DNA of 64,000 bases from Paracoccaceae bacterium (GCA_022823605.1 JAJEHS010000006.1:715292-779291), one strand, 5' to 3'; shown: positions 1-8,810, numbered from the stretch's first letter. Notes: generated by a model not told the origin, from the sequence alone. Translations and numbers: made by a program.

Positions 1-269
1 CTCCCACACTGATCTTGCAGAAAGGAGCTTGGAGTTGCAACTTTCACGCTTTTGGCAATATCCTCCAAATTCCTTACTGTTTTCTGCAATCGACATCTGA
101 AATCCTTGTCCACAAGGGATTCAGGTATAACCAAAAGGAGAACGTTACAATTATTGTATAAGTTATCCCAGATATTATCATCAAGATCAGTATAAGAAAT
201 GTCGATTGCATGTTCTTTGAACTTACCAGAGGGAGGGGGTACTTTGATGAGGACTATTCGGTGAGGCAT
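1..269 (-). CDS. hypothetical protein, partial (runs off the left edge)
   Basis: An open minus-strand frame starts at the ATG at 269 (MPHRIVLIKVPPPS...) and stays open to the first base of the window, so about 89 N-terminal codons are visible. The protein begins with a short hydrophobic strand and has a second one (CNVLLLVIPESL) near residue 50, then a charged helix-like stretch. No family was recognised and no motif allows a function to be named. The intergenic stretch 270-536 that separates it from the next minus-strand gene shows nothing recognisable. The reading frame is supported by length and codon pattern only. Confidence 0.55.
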   Translation of the reverse strand, partial: MPHRIVLIKVPPPSGKFKEHAIDISYTDLDDNIWDNLYNNCNVLLLVIPESLVDKDFRCRLQKTVRNLEDIAKSVKVATPSSFLQDQCG

Positions 270-536
270 AGTGAACTTCCTTGTATTACAATCAAAAATG
301 CTTTAAAAACTTCCCAAATTTAATAATCACCAAAAGGTTTTTTGGCAAGGACAATCATTCCTTATCCCCTGTGCGTTAATCCTTCATCAGGCCTAGATTT
401 GTTCCTGAATTTCTGTCTAGTCATTCTCGCTGATGCAAAGAAAAATAAACAAGGAAAGGCTGACTCGGTGCCATCCAAGCACCTGCAAAGAAATATCAAT
501 GAATATTGGGCAAGCATAACATCAGATCACTTAATA

Positions 537-729
537 CCCTTGACCAGATGCGTACCACGATTACCCAAATGGTCGGCCACAACCTTCTTCACAGGAACCT
601 TGTCGCCTGCAACGGGCTTGACAACTCTGATCGGTAAAAGTGATATTTCAACAGGGCCTTTGCCAGAAGTTCCGGGGTTGCCCCCTTCAAGTCCACCTTT
701 GGATCAATCATTGGTTTCTCTTGGGTCAT
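537..729 (-). pseudogene. small protein gene with an internal frameshift, coupled to the methyltransferase
   Basis: The ATG at 729-727 overlaps the methyltransferase stop (ATGA), the usual sign of translational coupling. The first frame reads MTQEKPMIDPKVDLKGATPE and on to ...LLAKALLK. The expected C-terminal part (PVAGDKVPVKKV then ...HLGNRGTHLVKGIK, stop at 539-537) lies in another frame. The start-to-stop span is 193 bases, not a multiple of three, so a single-base indel near 655-670 separates the halves. Read across the indel it would be a basic protein of about 63 residues. I recall similar short proteins in alphaproteobacteria but cannot name a function. It could be a true pseudogene, a sequencing error or, less likely, a programmed frameshift. 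Confidence 0.55.
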
Positions 730-1925
730 TGCATTGCCCTCCATTCGGCCATCGTTTTGTTTCCCTTGCTCCGATTGCAACCGGAACAAAGAAGTTGCAA
801 ATTATCCATGTGATCCGTTCCACCTCTTGATCTTGGCAATATGTGGTCAACATCCATTACCCTGAATGGAAAATGGGTATTGCAACCGATACAAATACCT
901 TCCTGTTCACCATAAAGGCGATGTCTATGTGTTCGGTAATTTGGCATTTTACCCAAATCGGTTCTGGTTGGTGGTTGGTCGGGAACAATTACCTTGCCCC
1001 ATAGTGGTCCACGATCCTTGATGATTCTTTCATTGACCAGATTGACTGCCAGTGGTGATAGATCAATTCCTGCCCATTGCCTTTGCAGTCTATCAGCAGC
1101 TACAAGGGAAGTAGCACACCCGCAGAAGGGATCAAGAATCATGTCACCTTCGTTGCTGGATACTTCTATTATACGCTCCAAAAGAGTTAAAGGTTTTTGT
1201 GTAGGATAACCCAATCTTTCTTTCGCCGATGGGGCAATTGGTTGTATATCCGTTATTACATCATCAGGGTGTTTTCCCTTTGGATTAAGTGATTGCTGTC
1301 CAAAATCTTGACCACCCCTTACATTTCCAATGTAATGATTAAATCTTTTTTTTGTTTCCTCTGCATAAGGTTGTCTTGCTGGATCAGGATTAAACATCCG
1401 TTCATTATAGGCATATCTTAAAATCACATCATGCCTACGGGCAAAATCAAGTTTTGGCGTTCCTGCACCTCGATAATACCAAATAAGTTCATTTCTGAAA
1501 TTGCCTTTTCCAAAGAAACTATCCATCAACAATTTCAAGTAATGACTGGCAGTTGGGTCACAATGAAGATAAATACTACCAGTATTCCTCAATACCCTTT
1601 CCAGTTCCAGAAGCCGAACCGCCATGAATATGCAATAGGACATCATGCTCTTGCCGTGAACCTGTTTTGCTGATTCGATAACCGAATATGCACCCGGATT
1701 CCTATCTGCAAGTTCCCCGTGTTCATGAACATCAATATCATCAAGCGTCCACATATCCTTGAAAGAGGCACCAGCGGCCTTGCTTCCAATGGGAGCTTCA
1801 TAATTGCGATTCGAATTGAACGGGGGGTCGAGATAAACAAGATCCACGCTGTTGCTGTTCATTCCTCTCAATACGGGCAGATTGTCGCTAACCCAGACGG
1901 TTCCTGATTTGAAATTGGAAGTCAT
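726..1925 (-). CDS. beta-class DNA methyltransferase fused to a C-terminal HNH domain
   Basis: The 399-residue protein has the amino-methyltransferase catalytic motif DPPF at residues 33-36 and the AdoMet-binding motif DPFCG at 265-269. This order (motif IV before motif I) is typical of beta-class N6-adenine or N4-cytosine enzymes. The target-recognition region should lie between about 60 and 230. Residues 334-395 form an HNH module: paired cysteines at 345/348 and 380/383, DVDHI with the likely catalytic His at 361, and DNLQLLC. One polypeptide thus carries modification and probable nicking or cleavage domains. No separate restriction enzyme is adjacent. The stop overlaps the start of a small coupled gene. 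The target site and the activity of the HNH part cannot be read from sequence. Confidence 0.9.
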   Translation of the reverse strand: MTSNFKSGTVWVSDNLPVLRGMNSNSVDLVYLDPPFNSNRNYEAPIGSKAAGASFKDMWTLDDIDVHEHGELADRNPGAYSVIESAKQVHGKSMMSYCIFMAVRLLELERVLRNTGSIYLHCDPTASHYLKLLMDSFFGKGNFRNELIWYYRGAGTPKLDFARRHDVILRYAYNERMFNPDPARQPYAEETKKRFNHYIGNVRGGQDFGQQSLNPKGKHPDDVITDIQPIAPSAKERLGYPTQKPLTLLERIIEVSSNEGDMILDPFCGCATSLVAADRLQRQWAGIDLSPLAVNLVNERIIKDRGPLWGKVIVPDQPPTRTDLGKMPNYRTHRHRLYGEQEGICIGCNTHFPFRVMDVDHILPRSRGGTDHMDNLQLLCSGCNRSKGNKTMAEWRAMQ

Positions 1926-1963
1926 TTCATCTTGATTCTTTTTTCCACCACAAAAAGAGGCAA

Positions 1964-2263
1964 TTACTTTTTTTCATTGTTTTCTTGATAGGATTTGGGA
2001 GTCATGGTCTTTGTAATTACAGTACTTAAGTCATTTACAAATACACTAAAATTGGAAGCTGCATTTTTTGCCCTGTTTCGAGAAAATTCCTCTCTGGGAT
2101 TGATAAGGGTAGTATCAATTGAATTGTTTTCTTTGTGTTTTTTGTCAAACGATTCTTTTTGGATACTCGTGAAAAAATCATTTGTTGATTTTCGAACAGT
2201 CCTTTTTGTTTCTTTCTTGTTTTGGAAGAATTTGATTATATCGAAAAAAATCAAAACAAGCAA
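1964..2263 (-). CDS. possible small single-pass membrane protein
   Basis: A 99-residue frame begins with a TTG codon and a hydrophobic segment (LLVLIFFDIIKFF), followed by a hydrophilic tail rich in Lys, Asn and Ser. It lies 38 bases upstream of the methyltransferase on the same strand and could share its transcript. There is no ATG start and no clear ribosome binding site, and the opposite strand has an overlapping frame of similar length in this AT-rich stretch, so chance is a serious alternative. The rest of 1926-2664 shows nothing else recognisable. Confidence 0.22.
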   Translation of the reverse strand: MLVLIFFDIIKFFQNKKETKRTVRKSTNDFFTSIQKESFDKKHKENNSIDTTLINPREEFSRNRAKNAASNFSVFVNDLSTVITKTMTPKSYQENNEKK

Positions 2264-2664
2264 AGAAAGAAAATCAATATCAAAACAAGATTTGGTTTTC
2301 CTGAATTTGCATCAATAAAATCTGCTATCCATCTCAAGAAATTGGTAAATCACTTTTGAATGTTTTCATACCAATTCCTACTACAAGCAAACTAGTAATT
2401 TTTGAAATGAATTTCCATTGCATTCACAACTAATTTTGGTGTTAAATTGCAATGTCAAGTAATCTTTATAAGCCCCAACGAATAGATATTAGGGGTTTCA
2501 AGCCATTCTGGCAAACAAAAATATCCGGTATAGATAATTCAGTTAGAGTTCCTCTCTAAAGGCAGGGTCCCCATCACTCCCTTTAAATCCCTTTTTCAGC
2601 CCATAATTACCAGAATGGCCTAGCTTTGCCATGTATCTTTATCCAACAAGGGAGGAAACAACAA

Positions 2665-3858
2665 GTGAAAAGGGATTTTGACTATATACGGGAACTTCTT
2701 TTGAAATATGAAGAGGATAAAAGTGATCTGGTTCTAATACCACAAACTTTGGATGGTGATAGAAAGGAATTTCATCATGTACAACTATTGTGTGATGCGA
2801 ATTTGATGGTCCAAGTCAGTGATTCTGCTTACAGGCTGACAAGCGGCGGGCATGAATTTACTGCCGCCATTCAGGATGAAAGCACTTGGCAAAATATCAA
2901 GGCCGAAGCAGGAGATAGTGCATCCCTTGAGACCTTACATGACATTGTCAGTACCCGACAGAGGAATCCGTTATTGAAAAAAGAGGTAGAGGGTTTTTTG
3001 GGAAATAAAGCAATGTACAACCTGATTGTCCTGGATTGTAATTGGAAAGATGGATCCCGGGAAACCATTGACTCGAAGCGTTTTCTTGAATCACCCTACA
3101 CTTCCAACGAATTAATTGACACTTTTCCTTACAATTCCCAGGCCAAGCTGGATGAATTGAAAAGGTATCCCTGCCTGTTCATGAACGAGGGAACGGAAAA
3201 CCAACTTGCCCATGCAGGGGAGATCAGGAATATCTCCCATTCCGATGGCAACATGATCAGTTTTGAATATACCCTTTACAACGACATTGCGCCGATCCCA
3301 AATTATTCAATCCTGAAGAAAAAGAATTCATTCGGTATTAGTGATGAGTTCGAATTTCGGAGAAAACACTGGGCCCTGAAGCAAGCCAATCTGTTCCGTT
3401 CATTGTTGTCCCTCCACCCGGTCCGGAAAGGCCCCCAGGTTTTTGAAATTGACCGGTATCCAAAAATTAATCATGGTCTTGTTTCAGTAATGATGCCCTT
3501 CAAGCGAGAGCTTGATCCTGTCTTTGGGACAATCATGGAAGCTGCAGAAGTGAAAGGTCTTGAGGCTATGCGGGTGGACGGTATTTGGGAACAGGATGCG
3601 ATAATCCGGGATATCGTCAACCTGATCGATCGGTCATCAATCGTTGTGTGTGATTGTACCGGGAAAAACCCCAATGTTTTCTATGAGCTCGGTATTGCCC
3701 ACACGCTGGGGCGCAAGGTTGTAATGATCACCCAGAATGAAGATGATATCCCCTTTGATCTGAAACATCTACGATATATCAGCTATCTCAATAATGGTGA
3801 AGGACGAAACGAACTCGAACAGGACCTGCTGCAGGTACTAAATCCAGAACCACTTTAA
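2665..3858 (+). CDS. DUF2513 N-terminal domain plus nucleoside 2-deoxyribosyltransferase-like C-terminal domain
   Basis: I chose the GTG at 2665 because GGAGG lies at 2651-2655 with a 9-base spacer and because DUF2513 proteins usually begin (M)KRDFDLIR; the product is 397 residues. The first ~90 residues match the DUF2513 pattern (KRDFDYIRELLL, HHVQLLCDANL, RLTSGGHEF, a likely winged-helix fold). The last ~130 residues carry a fold related to nucleoside 2-deoxyribosyltransferases and TIR/SIR2-like effectors: SVMMPFKRELDPVF, then CDCTGKNPNVFYELGIAH, the nucleotide-pocket signature. The middle is unassigned. Such architectures occur in accessory and suspected defence genes. Hydrolysis or sensing of a nucleotide is inference. 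Confidence 0.75.
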   Translation: MKRDFDYIRELLLKYEEDKSDLVLIPQTLDGDRKEFHHVQLLCDANLMVQVSDSAYRLTSGGHEFTAAIQDESTWQNIKAEAGDSASLETLHDIVSTRQRNPLLKKEVEGFLGNKAMYNLIVLDCNWKDGSRETIDSKRFLESPYTSNELIDTFPYNSQAKLDELKRYPCLFMNEGTENQLAHAGEIRNISHSDGNMISFEYTLYNDIAPIPNYSILKKKNSFGISDEFEFRRKHWALKQANLFRSLLSLHPVRKGPQVFEIDRYPKINHGLVSVMMPFKRELDPVFGTIMEAAEVKGLEAMRVDGIWEQDAIIRDIVNLIDRSSIVVCDCTGKNPNVFYELGIAHTLGRKVVMITQNEDDIPFDLKHLRYISYLNNGEGRNELEQDLLQVLNPEPL

Positions 3859-4049
3859 AATCATCGATTGCCAATTTTAATTTCCCGAAAGACATGTCAA
3901 CTTTGCTGCATGCCTGATTAATAACCCCAACCATTTCCAAAAATTCCAAAAACCATGGCTTAAGGACAAATACCCATGTGTAGTAGTGCTCAAATAAACC
4001 TAAATTGGTTTACTCATAATACAAAACCAATACGAGGGGAGCAGTACCC

Positions 4050-4573
4050 ATGAAGGGTACAGCTATCAACAAACACCACCACATAACGAAAGAATTAGAC
4101 CAGTTTGTCAGCAAATGCAGGAACGAATGTTGGGCCCGTAAGATGCGTGGCATTTCCATGGCATTATCCGGTATGTCGCGTACTGAAGCGGCACGATCCC
4201 AAGGTGTTTCAGCACAGGCTTTACGTGCCTGGATCATCATGTATAACATGGTTGGCATTGAAGGCTTGCTTCCTTGTCTTCGAGTTGGCAGGGGTTGCCG
4301 GTTATCGGAAGAGGATACTAGGGAGTTGGTTACCAATGTTGTGCTTGTCCTGACATAGGAGCGGTGTCGCCGTCAAGGTATCGGGTTTGCGATATTGTTG
4401 TTATGATTGAGGATCTGTTTGGCATTCAGTATTCCTGGGAAGGTGTTCGCAAGATGTTGCACCGCTTGGGGCTTGCCTAGATATCACTTCGTACCCCTCA
4501 TCCGAAGGCTGACCTGGAGGCTTAGGAAGCGTTTCGCCGCGCCTTTCCGGAACTGGTGTCAATATCGATTTAA
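4050..4573 (+). pseudogene. degenerate IS630-family transposase
   Basis: The first 102 codons (4050-4358) read as the helix-turn-helix part of an IS630-type transposase (SGMSRTEAARSQGVSAQALR, then GRGCRLSEEDTREL). After that stop the homology continues in another frame from about 4376 (YRVCDIVVMIEDLFGIQYSW, KMLHRLGLA) with in-frame stops at the LGLA and KADLEA positions, then EAFRRAFPELVS before a final stop at 4571. The C-terminal DDE domain is absent. The element is inactive. No convincing terminal inverted repeats or TA duplication were found. Confidence 0.8.
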
Positions 4574-5036
4574 AATACCGCATTATACCGATTGAATAAT
4601 GTTCCACATCCAGACTAAAAAAAGAGGCTGTTTCAATCACCTGGCGTGGTTAGTACTCATCACCTCCTTTTCCTTTTCTCTTGCATCCCCTTTTCCCTAG
4701 TGGCAACTGGTGAGAATTTCTTTCTGGACCATTCCATGGGTGGTAATACCTTTCTTGGATCAAAATAAGTACCTGACACCCCCGTATCCCACTTTTTGAG
4801 AATTGGAATTGAGCTTGAGTGGATTTGCAAACACCGGAATCCGGGAATGGTGATGTGTAATTTCGATACACACCGGGAAACTGCAAATTTTAAATGTGTA
4901 TGCTCAAGAAGTTTTTTGGGGCGTCATCCTGTAAAATAGAATGTTGATTCTTCCATGAAGACCCCTCAAGGTTGGAAGGTTGATATTGGAGGTTTGATGG
5001 CTATTGGAATAAAACTACTGAATCCTAATATTTTGC
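4574..5036 (+). other. stretch without a recognisable gene
   Basis: About 460 bases follow the transposase remnant. A 78-codon minus-strand frame (4650-4886) exists but its composition and lack of a start signal suggest chance. The sequence around 4760-4800 contains a GC-richer patch (a TGACACC core) that looks like a short dispersed repeat, but only one copy is seen here. Nothing else is supported. Confidence 0.4.
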
Positions 5037-5153
5037 TTATTTTAAATCTTCTTGATGGTTTTTTTGGTATGCTGCTTCCCACTGAGAAAGAGGATCCTCC
5101 GGCAAGTTAGAAATGTGTTCGTCAACCTCCTTAAGGATATCGGTTGTAGGCAT
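5037..5153 (-). CDS. possible 38-residue small protein, candidate antitoxin
   Basis: A short frame (MPTTDILKEVDEHISNLPED..., acidic, predicted helical, ending ...HQEDLK) begins 23 bases after the stop of the 147-residue gene on the same strand. The ribosome binding site is weak (AGGG about 10 bases upstream). Its amphipathic acidic composition is typical of small antitoxin-like or regulatory proteins, but no family was recognised. The pairing with its neighbour is the main reason to list it. Confidence 0.35.
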   Translation of the reverse strand: MPTTDILKEVDEHISNLPEDPLSQWEAAYQKNHQEDLK

Positions 5154-5176
5154 CGTTTTCCATACCCTGAAGTCCG

Positions 5177-5620
5177 CTAAGCAAGTTTGCATACAGGGAG
5201 GGATCCAATGTGGGCAGCTTCAACACCAGGAATAACAAGTTTATTGAGCTGTTTCTGAGAGAGCTTGCGCAAAGCTGCAGCATCAATCCACCGGTCATTG
5301 TTATAATCATCGCTTAACCGCAGCCATATGCCAACCCGCTTTACCGGTTTCCCCTTTCTTCTTCTCTGTTGATCACCACACCACTCAGACCAGTGACCCA
5401 AGGATTTGATATCCTCGGCAGATGGGCCAAAATCGAATAGGCTGATGGCTCCCATTGACTTGCAAAGCCCATTGTAACCTCCAGATCTAACCTCGATGGC
5501 ACCAGTTCTAACGATACCCTCAAGCCCTTTCAGGGAAGTGGCATGCCACCGGTGCCCGGAAAGGTGATCCCATAATTCGTCGGGAATGGAGTATTCACGG
5601 TTTGTACCTGTATTTTCCAT
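5177..5620 (-). CDS. hypothetical protein, possible ADP-ribosyltransferase-like fold
   Basis: The 147-residue product starts at ATG 5620 (MENTGTNREYSIPDELWDHL). Residues 25-55 read RWHATSLKGLEGIVRTGAIE and on through a Gly-rich turn, which resembles the H-x-T/S...L..I+..G pattern at the start of DarT, RNA 2'-phosphotransferase and other ART-like proteins. A middle segment (GIWLRLSDDY) could be a core strand. This is a motif impression, not a secure family match. It is followed on the same strand by a 38-codon frame, a layout compatible with toxin-antitoxin pairs. It lies among decayed genes, so it may be a horizontally acquired accessory gene. Confidence 0.55.
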   Translation of the reverse strand: MENTGTNREYSIPDELWDHLSGHRWHATSLKGLEGIVRTGAIEVRSGGYNGLCKSMGAISLFDFGPSAEDIKSLGHWSEWCGDQQRRRKGKPVKRVGIWLRLSDDYNNDRWIDAAALRKLSQKQLNKLVIPGVEAAHIGSLPVCKLA

Positions 5621-5681
5621 GAATAGTTTCTACCTTGAAGGATGATCAAAATTGTTATCGAATGATTGGAAACTAGGAACG

Positions 5682-6534
5682 ATGAAATTGAAGATCAAGT
5701 TTCCTCAAGATAATTTGAAATTGCATCCCCTGAATGCTTCTTCCGCTGAAACCTTGTGTGGAAACTTCCAAAATACGATAGCAAGGTTCCCTGACCTGGC
5801 AAGAAGAATGGAAGGATAATAGAAGATTGCAAAAACTGGCAGGCTGTTTATTTTCTCAGGCCTATCGCCTTTTCAGGCCTCATTGACTGCCCCCCTGTCC
5901 ATCAAACTCAATGATAGATCCGATCTGGTATTGTCTTCAGGTTCTGGGGAAATCGGATTGAACTTACCGAACTGGTACATCCTGACCTCGCAAAATTCAA
6001 GCTGAATTGGAAAATTTGAGCCATGAAATGGGCATCGAATTTATTTGGTCCCCACCAGCAGTTTCCATCAAGGAAAGGATATCCTTTCAAAAGGAAAAAC
6101 TATTGGATATTGTTACCGGTAAATGTTTGGGTGGGAAATACACCATAAGGGGCAATAAGAATGTAAACAATTAGGTGTAGGTTCTTGAATTGGTTTTGAC
6201 AAGAAAGGTTGAAAAATACCATAAGGGATATTCGAAACTCGATAAAAACTAGCTGGTAATCTATGATGACTAGATTCCGGGAATTCATGATTATCAGTTG
6301 GCATTGGATCTGCATTCCAAACGGCTTTTAAATATTGCAGTGCATATTCCCTTCGACAGTAATTTCATTCTTCCCAGTGCGGGTTATGCCATTTGGGAAT
6401 TAAACGACCGGGAGAATACCACAAGCATGTCACCTATACATGAGATATTGGCAAATGTCCTTATTGATATGACTTGCAAAGCAACATATTTACAGCCGAC
6501 CGAAAGCGTACTTAAAATGATGCCCTCGAAATAG
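5682..6534 (+). pseudogene. decayed gene of unknown family
   Basis: Plus-strand coding-like segments are scattered over this stretch in shifting frames. They are a 45-codon frame from ATG 5682 (MKLKIKFPQDNLKLHPLN...), a segment near 5930-6015 (NRIELTELVHPDLAKFKL), one near 6015-6175 (MGIEFIWSPPAVSIKERI...), and a last one from about 6190 to 6534 with two in-frame stops (VLTRKVEKYHKGYSKLDK, stop, LVIYDD, stop, then KRLLNIAVHIPFDSNFIL). The series of short frames with protein-like composition suggests one or two genes in decay. No family was recognised. An alternative is that the 45-codon frame is an independent small gene. Confidence 0.35.
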
Positions 6535-6565
6535 TATGCTAATATGAATATTGAGGTACAAGAAC

Positions 6566-7426
6566 ATGCCTAATTATTATTCTCAATTACTTCAAAATGA
6601 TCCTCAAGCAGCCATCGGTAGAATTTTCACGGAAAATCAGAAGCAATTAATTGAAATTGGAAAGGCTTTTCAATACCAGCATAAGCAGTTTGCTGATGCT
6701 TTAAAAGCAAGTATTCCCCACATTGACGCAGTGGAACAGCATCAAAAGATTGCAAATAATTTTATTCACCAATTCACCAATCTCAACAAGGTATTTTTAG
6801 ATTCAATTATCCCCCTAGCTGATAATTTACAACTGAGGATACAGGAAGATAAGGAATCTTTGCAAAAACTTGCGAATATCGGTTGGTATATTGACTCGGA
6901 TATGCCTTTTGACTCTCCGGAAAAATTTGCTCGTGCCATCGAAGATGGAGATAAACAGCAAGTTGTGGAAAAATTGAAAGAATATTTTCGGGACCAGTTG
7001 GATGTGATCGAGAAAAAGTTGGTTTCAGCCTATCCAAACCGTAAAAATATATTAGAGGATGCCTTTAATGCACACCGGGCTGAAAAGTTCACCCTTTCGG
7101 TTCCAGTTCTGTTGACTCAAGCCGACGGTATGTGGCATGATGCGTTCCAAGCCAATTTATTCATGTCACGAGATAGAAGAAAAACCGTTGGAACTGTATT
7201 AACGGACAAAGATCAAACATCTTTTGAAGCATTATACATAGAACCCTTGTTTTTGTCATCATTGCCATTGTGGCAATCGCAACACGAAAGGGATGTTTCT
7301 TTCAATGAACTCAACCGCCACCAGATTCTACATGGTGAGGTGATTGATTATGGTACGGAACAGAACAGTCTCAAGATTATCGCTTTTCTCAATTACCTTT
7401 TATGGATCTTGAACCATACTGATTAG
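6566..7426 (+). CDS. hypothetical protein with a HEPN-like RX4H motif
   Basis: The ATG at 6566 is preferred over a TTG at 6551 because GAGG at 6553-6556 sits 9 bases upstream; the product is 286 residues. It is soluble and largely helical, with a Gln/Lys-rich N-terminal helical half and a C-terminal segment NRHQILHGE...YGTEQNSLK. The arginine and histidine at 251 and 256 form the R-x4-H signature of HEPN ribonucleases, and the surrounding N-R-H...L-H-G pattern recurs in uncharacterised accessory proteins. RNase activity is inference. No antitoxin or nucleotidyltransferase partner is next to it. The gene converges on an ankyrin remnant and overlaps its tail. Confidence 0.6.
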   Translation: MPNYYSQLLQNDPQAAIGRIFTENQKQLIEIGKAFQYQHKQFADALKASIPHIDAVEQHQKIANNFIHQFTNLNKVFLDSIIPLADNLQLRIQEDKESLQKLANIGWYIDSDMPFDSPEKFARAIEDGDKQQVVEKLKEYFRDQLDVIEKKLVSAYPNRKNILEDAFNAHRAEKFTLSVPVLLTQADGMWHDAFQANLFMSRDRRKTVGTVLTDKDQTSFEALYIEPLFLSSLPLWQSQHERDVSFNELNRHQILHGEVIDYGTEQNSLKIIAFLNYLLWILNHTD

Positions 7427-7711
7427 ATGTGAGGAAATTGAATTCCAAACCAGTGCTTTGAATTCAAGGTGCTTGGTGGCCACGGCTAAGGTTGAGTGAC
7501 CTTCCACATCCGAACAATTGTTCTTTGCACCGAATTCCAGCAAAAGCCCTACCCCGGCGGCAGTGACCTGTGACTACAGTTTGGCCGGATATTCTTCAAA
7601 CTCCTTATCCAGCTGGGCTTGTTCTCTTTCCTGTCTGGCCATTTCGAACTCTTTGGATTTTTCTAGCTCCCGGTGGTTTTGTCCTGGAATTTCCATCATC
7701 CTGTCCGACAT
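7400..7711 (-). pseudogene. ankyrin-repeat protein remnant with an internal stop
   Basis: From ATG 7711 the frame reads a charged helical segment (MSDRMMEIPGQNHRELEKSK...) to a TAG at 7576-7574. It continues in the same frame with an ankyrin-like repeat (GVGLLLEFGAKNNCSDVEGH, STLAVATKHLEFKALV) to a TAA at 7402. One in-frame stop therefore separates a linker-like region from a single recognisable repeat. It may be the tail of a larger ankyrin protein like the one at 35585-37132. The remainder of 7427-7934 shows no other gene. Confidence 0.45.
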
Positions 7712-7934
7712 AATCGCAACCCTTTTTCCTTTGCATTTATATCGAAACCGGATCTTGGGGAAACGGTAACAGGGATTACATGTTACCCGTAAGTACGGGG
7801 ATGTACAATACAATTTAAATATCTGCATGGGTTGATTATTTGAAGTTGAACAGGTTATATCATTTTTGCCCGAATATTCTTATATAATCTGGCGTGGTAT
7901 CAAAGCCATAACATTTACAAAGAAAGGTATCATT

Positions 7935-8810
7935 ATGAATAGGCCGATTATAGGAGTTATCGGTGGATCCGGTCTTTATGAAATTGATATTCTGGAAAAT
8001 CAGAAATGGGTTGGAATTGATACTCCTTGGGGATCACCTTCGGATGAGATTCTGACTGGGGAAATCAACAACATCGAATTTAAGTTTCTACCCCGCCATG
8101 GCAGAGGCCATGTTCATTCACCAACAAGTGTTCCCTACCGGTCGAATATTGATGCCTTAAAACAACTGGGAGTGACTGATATTATTTCCATTTCGGCGTG
8201 CGGTTCTTTTCGTGAAGAAATGGAGCCCGGTGATTTTGTTATCGTTGACCAATTTATCGACCGCACTGTCAACAGGGAAAAATCATTCTTCGGTCCAGGT
8301 TGTGTTGCACATGTCTCAATGGCTTACCCGGTTTGTCGGAGATTGGCTTCGATCTGCCAGAAAGCTTCTGAATCGATAGGCGTAAAGACGCATCCCAAGG
8401 GGACCTATCTTGCCATGGAAGGACCTCAATTCTCTACCTTGAGTGAATCCAGATTATACAGGGATGTTTGGAATTGTGATGTCATTGGCATGACCAACAT
8501 GCCGGAAGCAAAATTGGCCCGGGAAGCAGAAATTTGCTACGCAACCATCGCCATGGTTACCGATTATGATTGCTGGCACCCTAGCCATGGCGAAATCGAT
8601 ATTCAGAAATTACTTGGTGTGTTGAAAAGAAATACCCAGATGGCGAGTGAGTTGATTCTAAAAATCCCGGAATTGGTTGGAGTAGAGCGGTCCCCATGCC
8701 CATTTGGTTGTGACAGGGTCCTTGATTATTCCATCCTCACACCACCAGAAATGAGATCGAGAGAAGCAACTGACAGATTGGCCAATATCATTAGTCGTGT
8801 TCAACCATAA
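7935..8810 (+). CDS. mtnP: S-methyl-5'-thioadenosine phosphorylase
   Basis: The ATG at 7935 (MNRPIIGVIGGSGLYEIDIL) with AAAGG upstream is the natural start; upstream in-frame codons do not fit the family. The 291-residue protein follows the trimeric PNP/MTAP pattern: GGSGLY at the N-terminus (phosphate binding), LPRHGRGH near residue 55, a SVPYR segment, FIDRT, then the base-binding EGPQFSTLSESR and IGMTNMPEA. It splits methylthioadenosine, a polyamine and quorum-signal by-product, into adenine and methylthioribose 1-phosphate in the cytosol. No other methionine-salvage gene is next to it. The EamA transporter follows on the same strand. Confidence 0.95.
   Translation: MNRPIIGVIGGSGLYEIDILENQKWVGIDTPWGSPSDEILTGEINNIEFKFLPRHGRGHVHSPTSVPYRSNIDALKQLGVTDIISISACGSFREEMEPGDFVIVDQFIDRTVNREKSFFGPGCVAHVSMAYPVCRRLASICQKASESIGVKTHPKGTYLAMEGPQFSTLSESRLYRDVWNCDVIGMTNMPEAKLAREAEICYATIAMVTDYDCWHPSHGEIDIQKLLGVLKRNTQMASELILKIPELVGVERSPCPFGCDRVLDYSILTPPEMRSREATDRLANIISRVQP

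Noticed and set aside
342..830. 162-codon plus-strand frame
   Set aside because: It is antisense to the end of the methyltransferase and the small coupled gene, which have clear protein motifs; its composition is not protein-like.
1995..2318. 107-codon plus-strand frame opposite the small membrane-protein candidate
   Set aside because: AT-rich complement of the minus-strand frame; Phe/Leu/Ser-rich with no start signal. Only one of the two can be real and neither is strong.
4760..4800. Possible REP-like or IS end containing TGACACC
   Set aside because: Only one copy is seen and no pairing or second end was found.
4650..4886. 78-codon minus-strand frame after the IS630 remnant
   Set aside because: No ribosome binding site, odd composition and no recognisable pattern.
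5908..6304. Minus-strand frames opposite the decayed gene
   Set aside because: The plus-strand segments have more protein-like composition; these look like complements.
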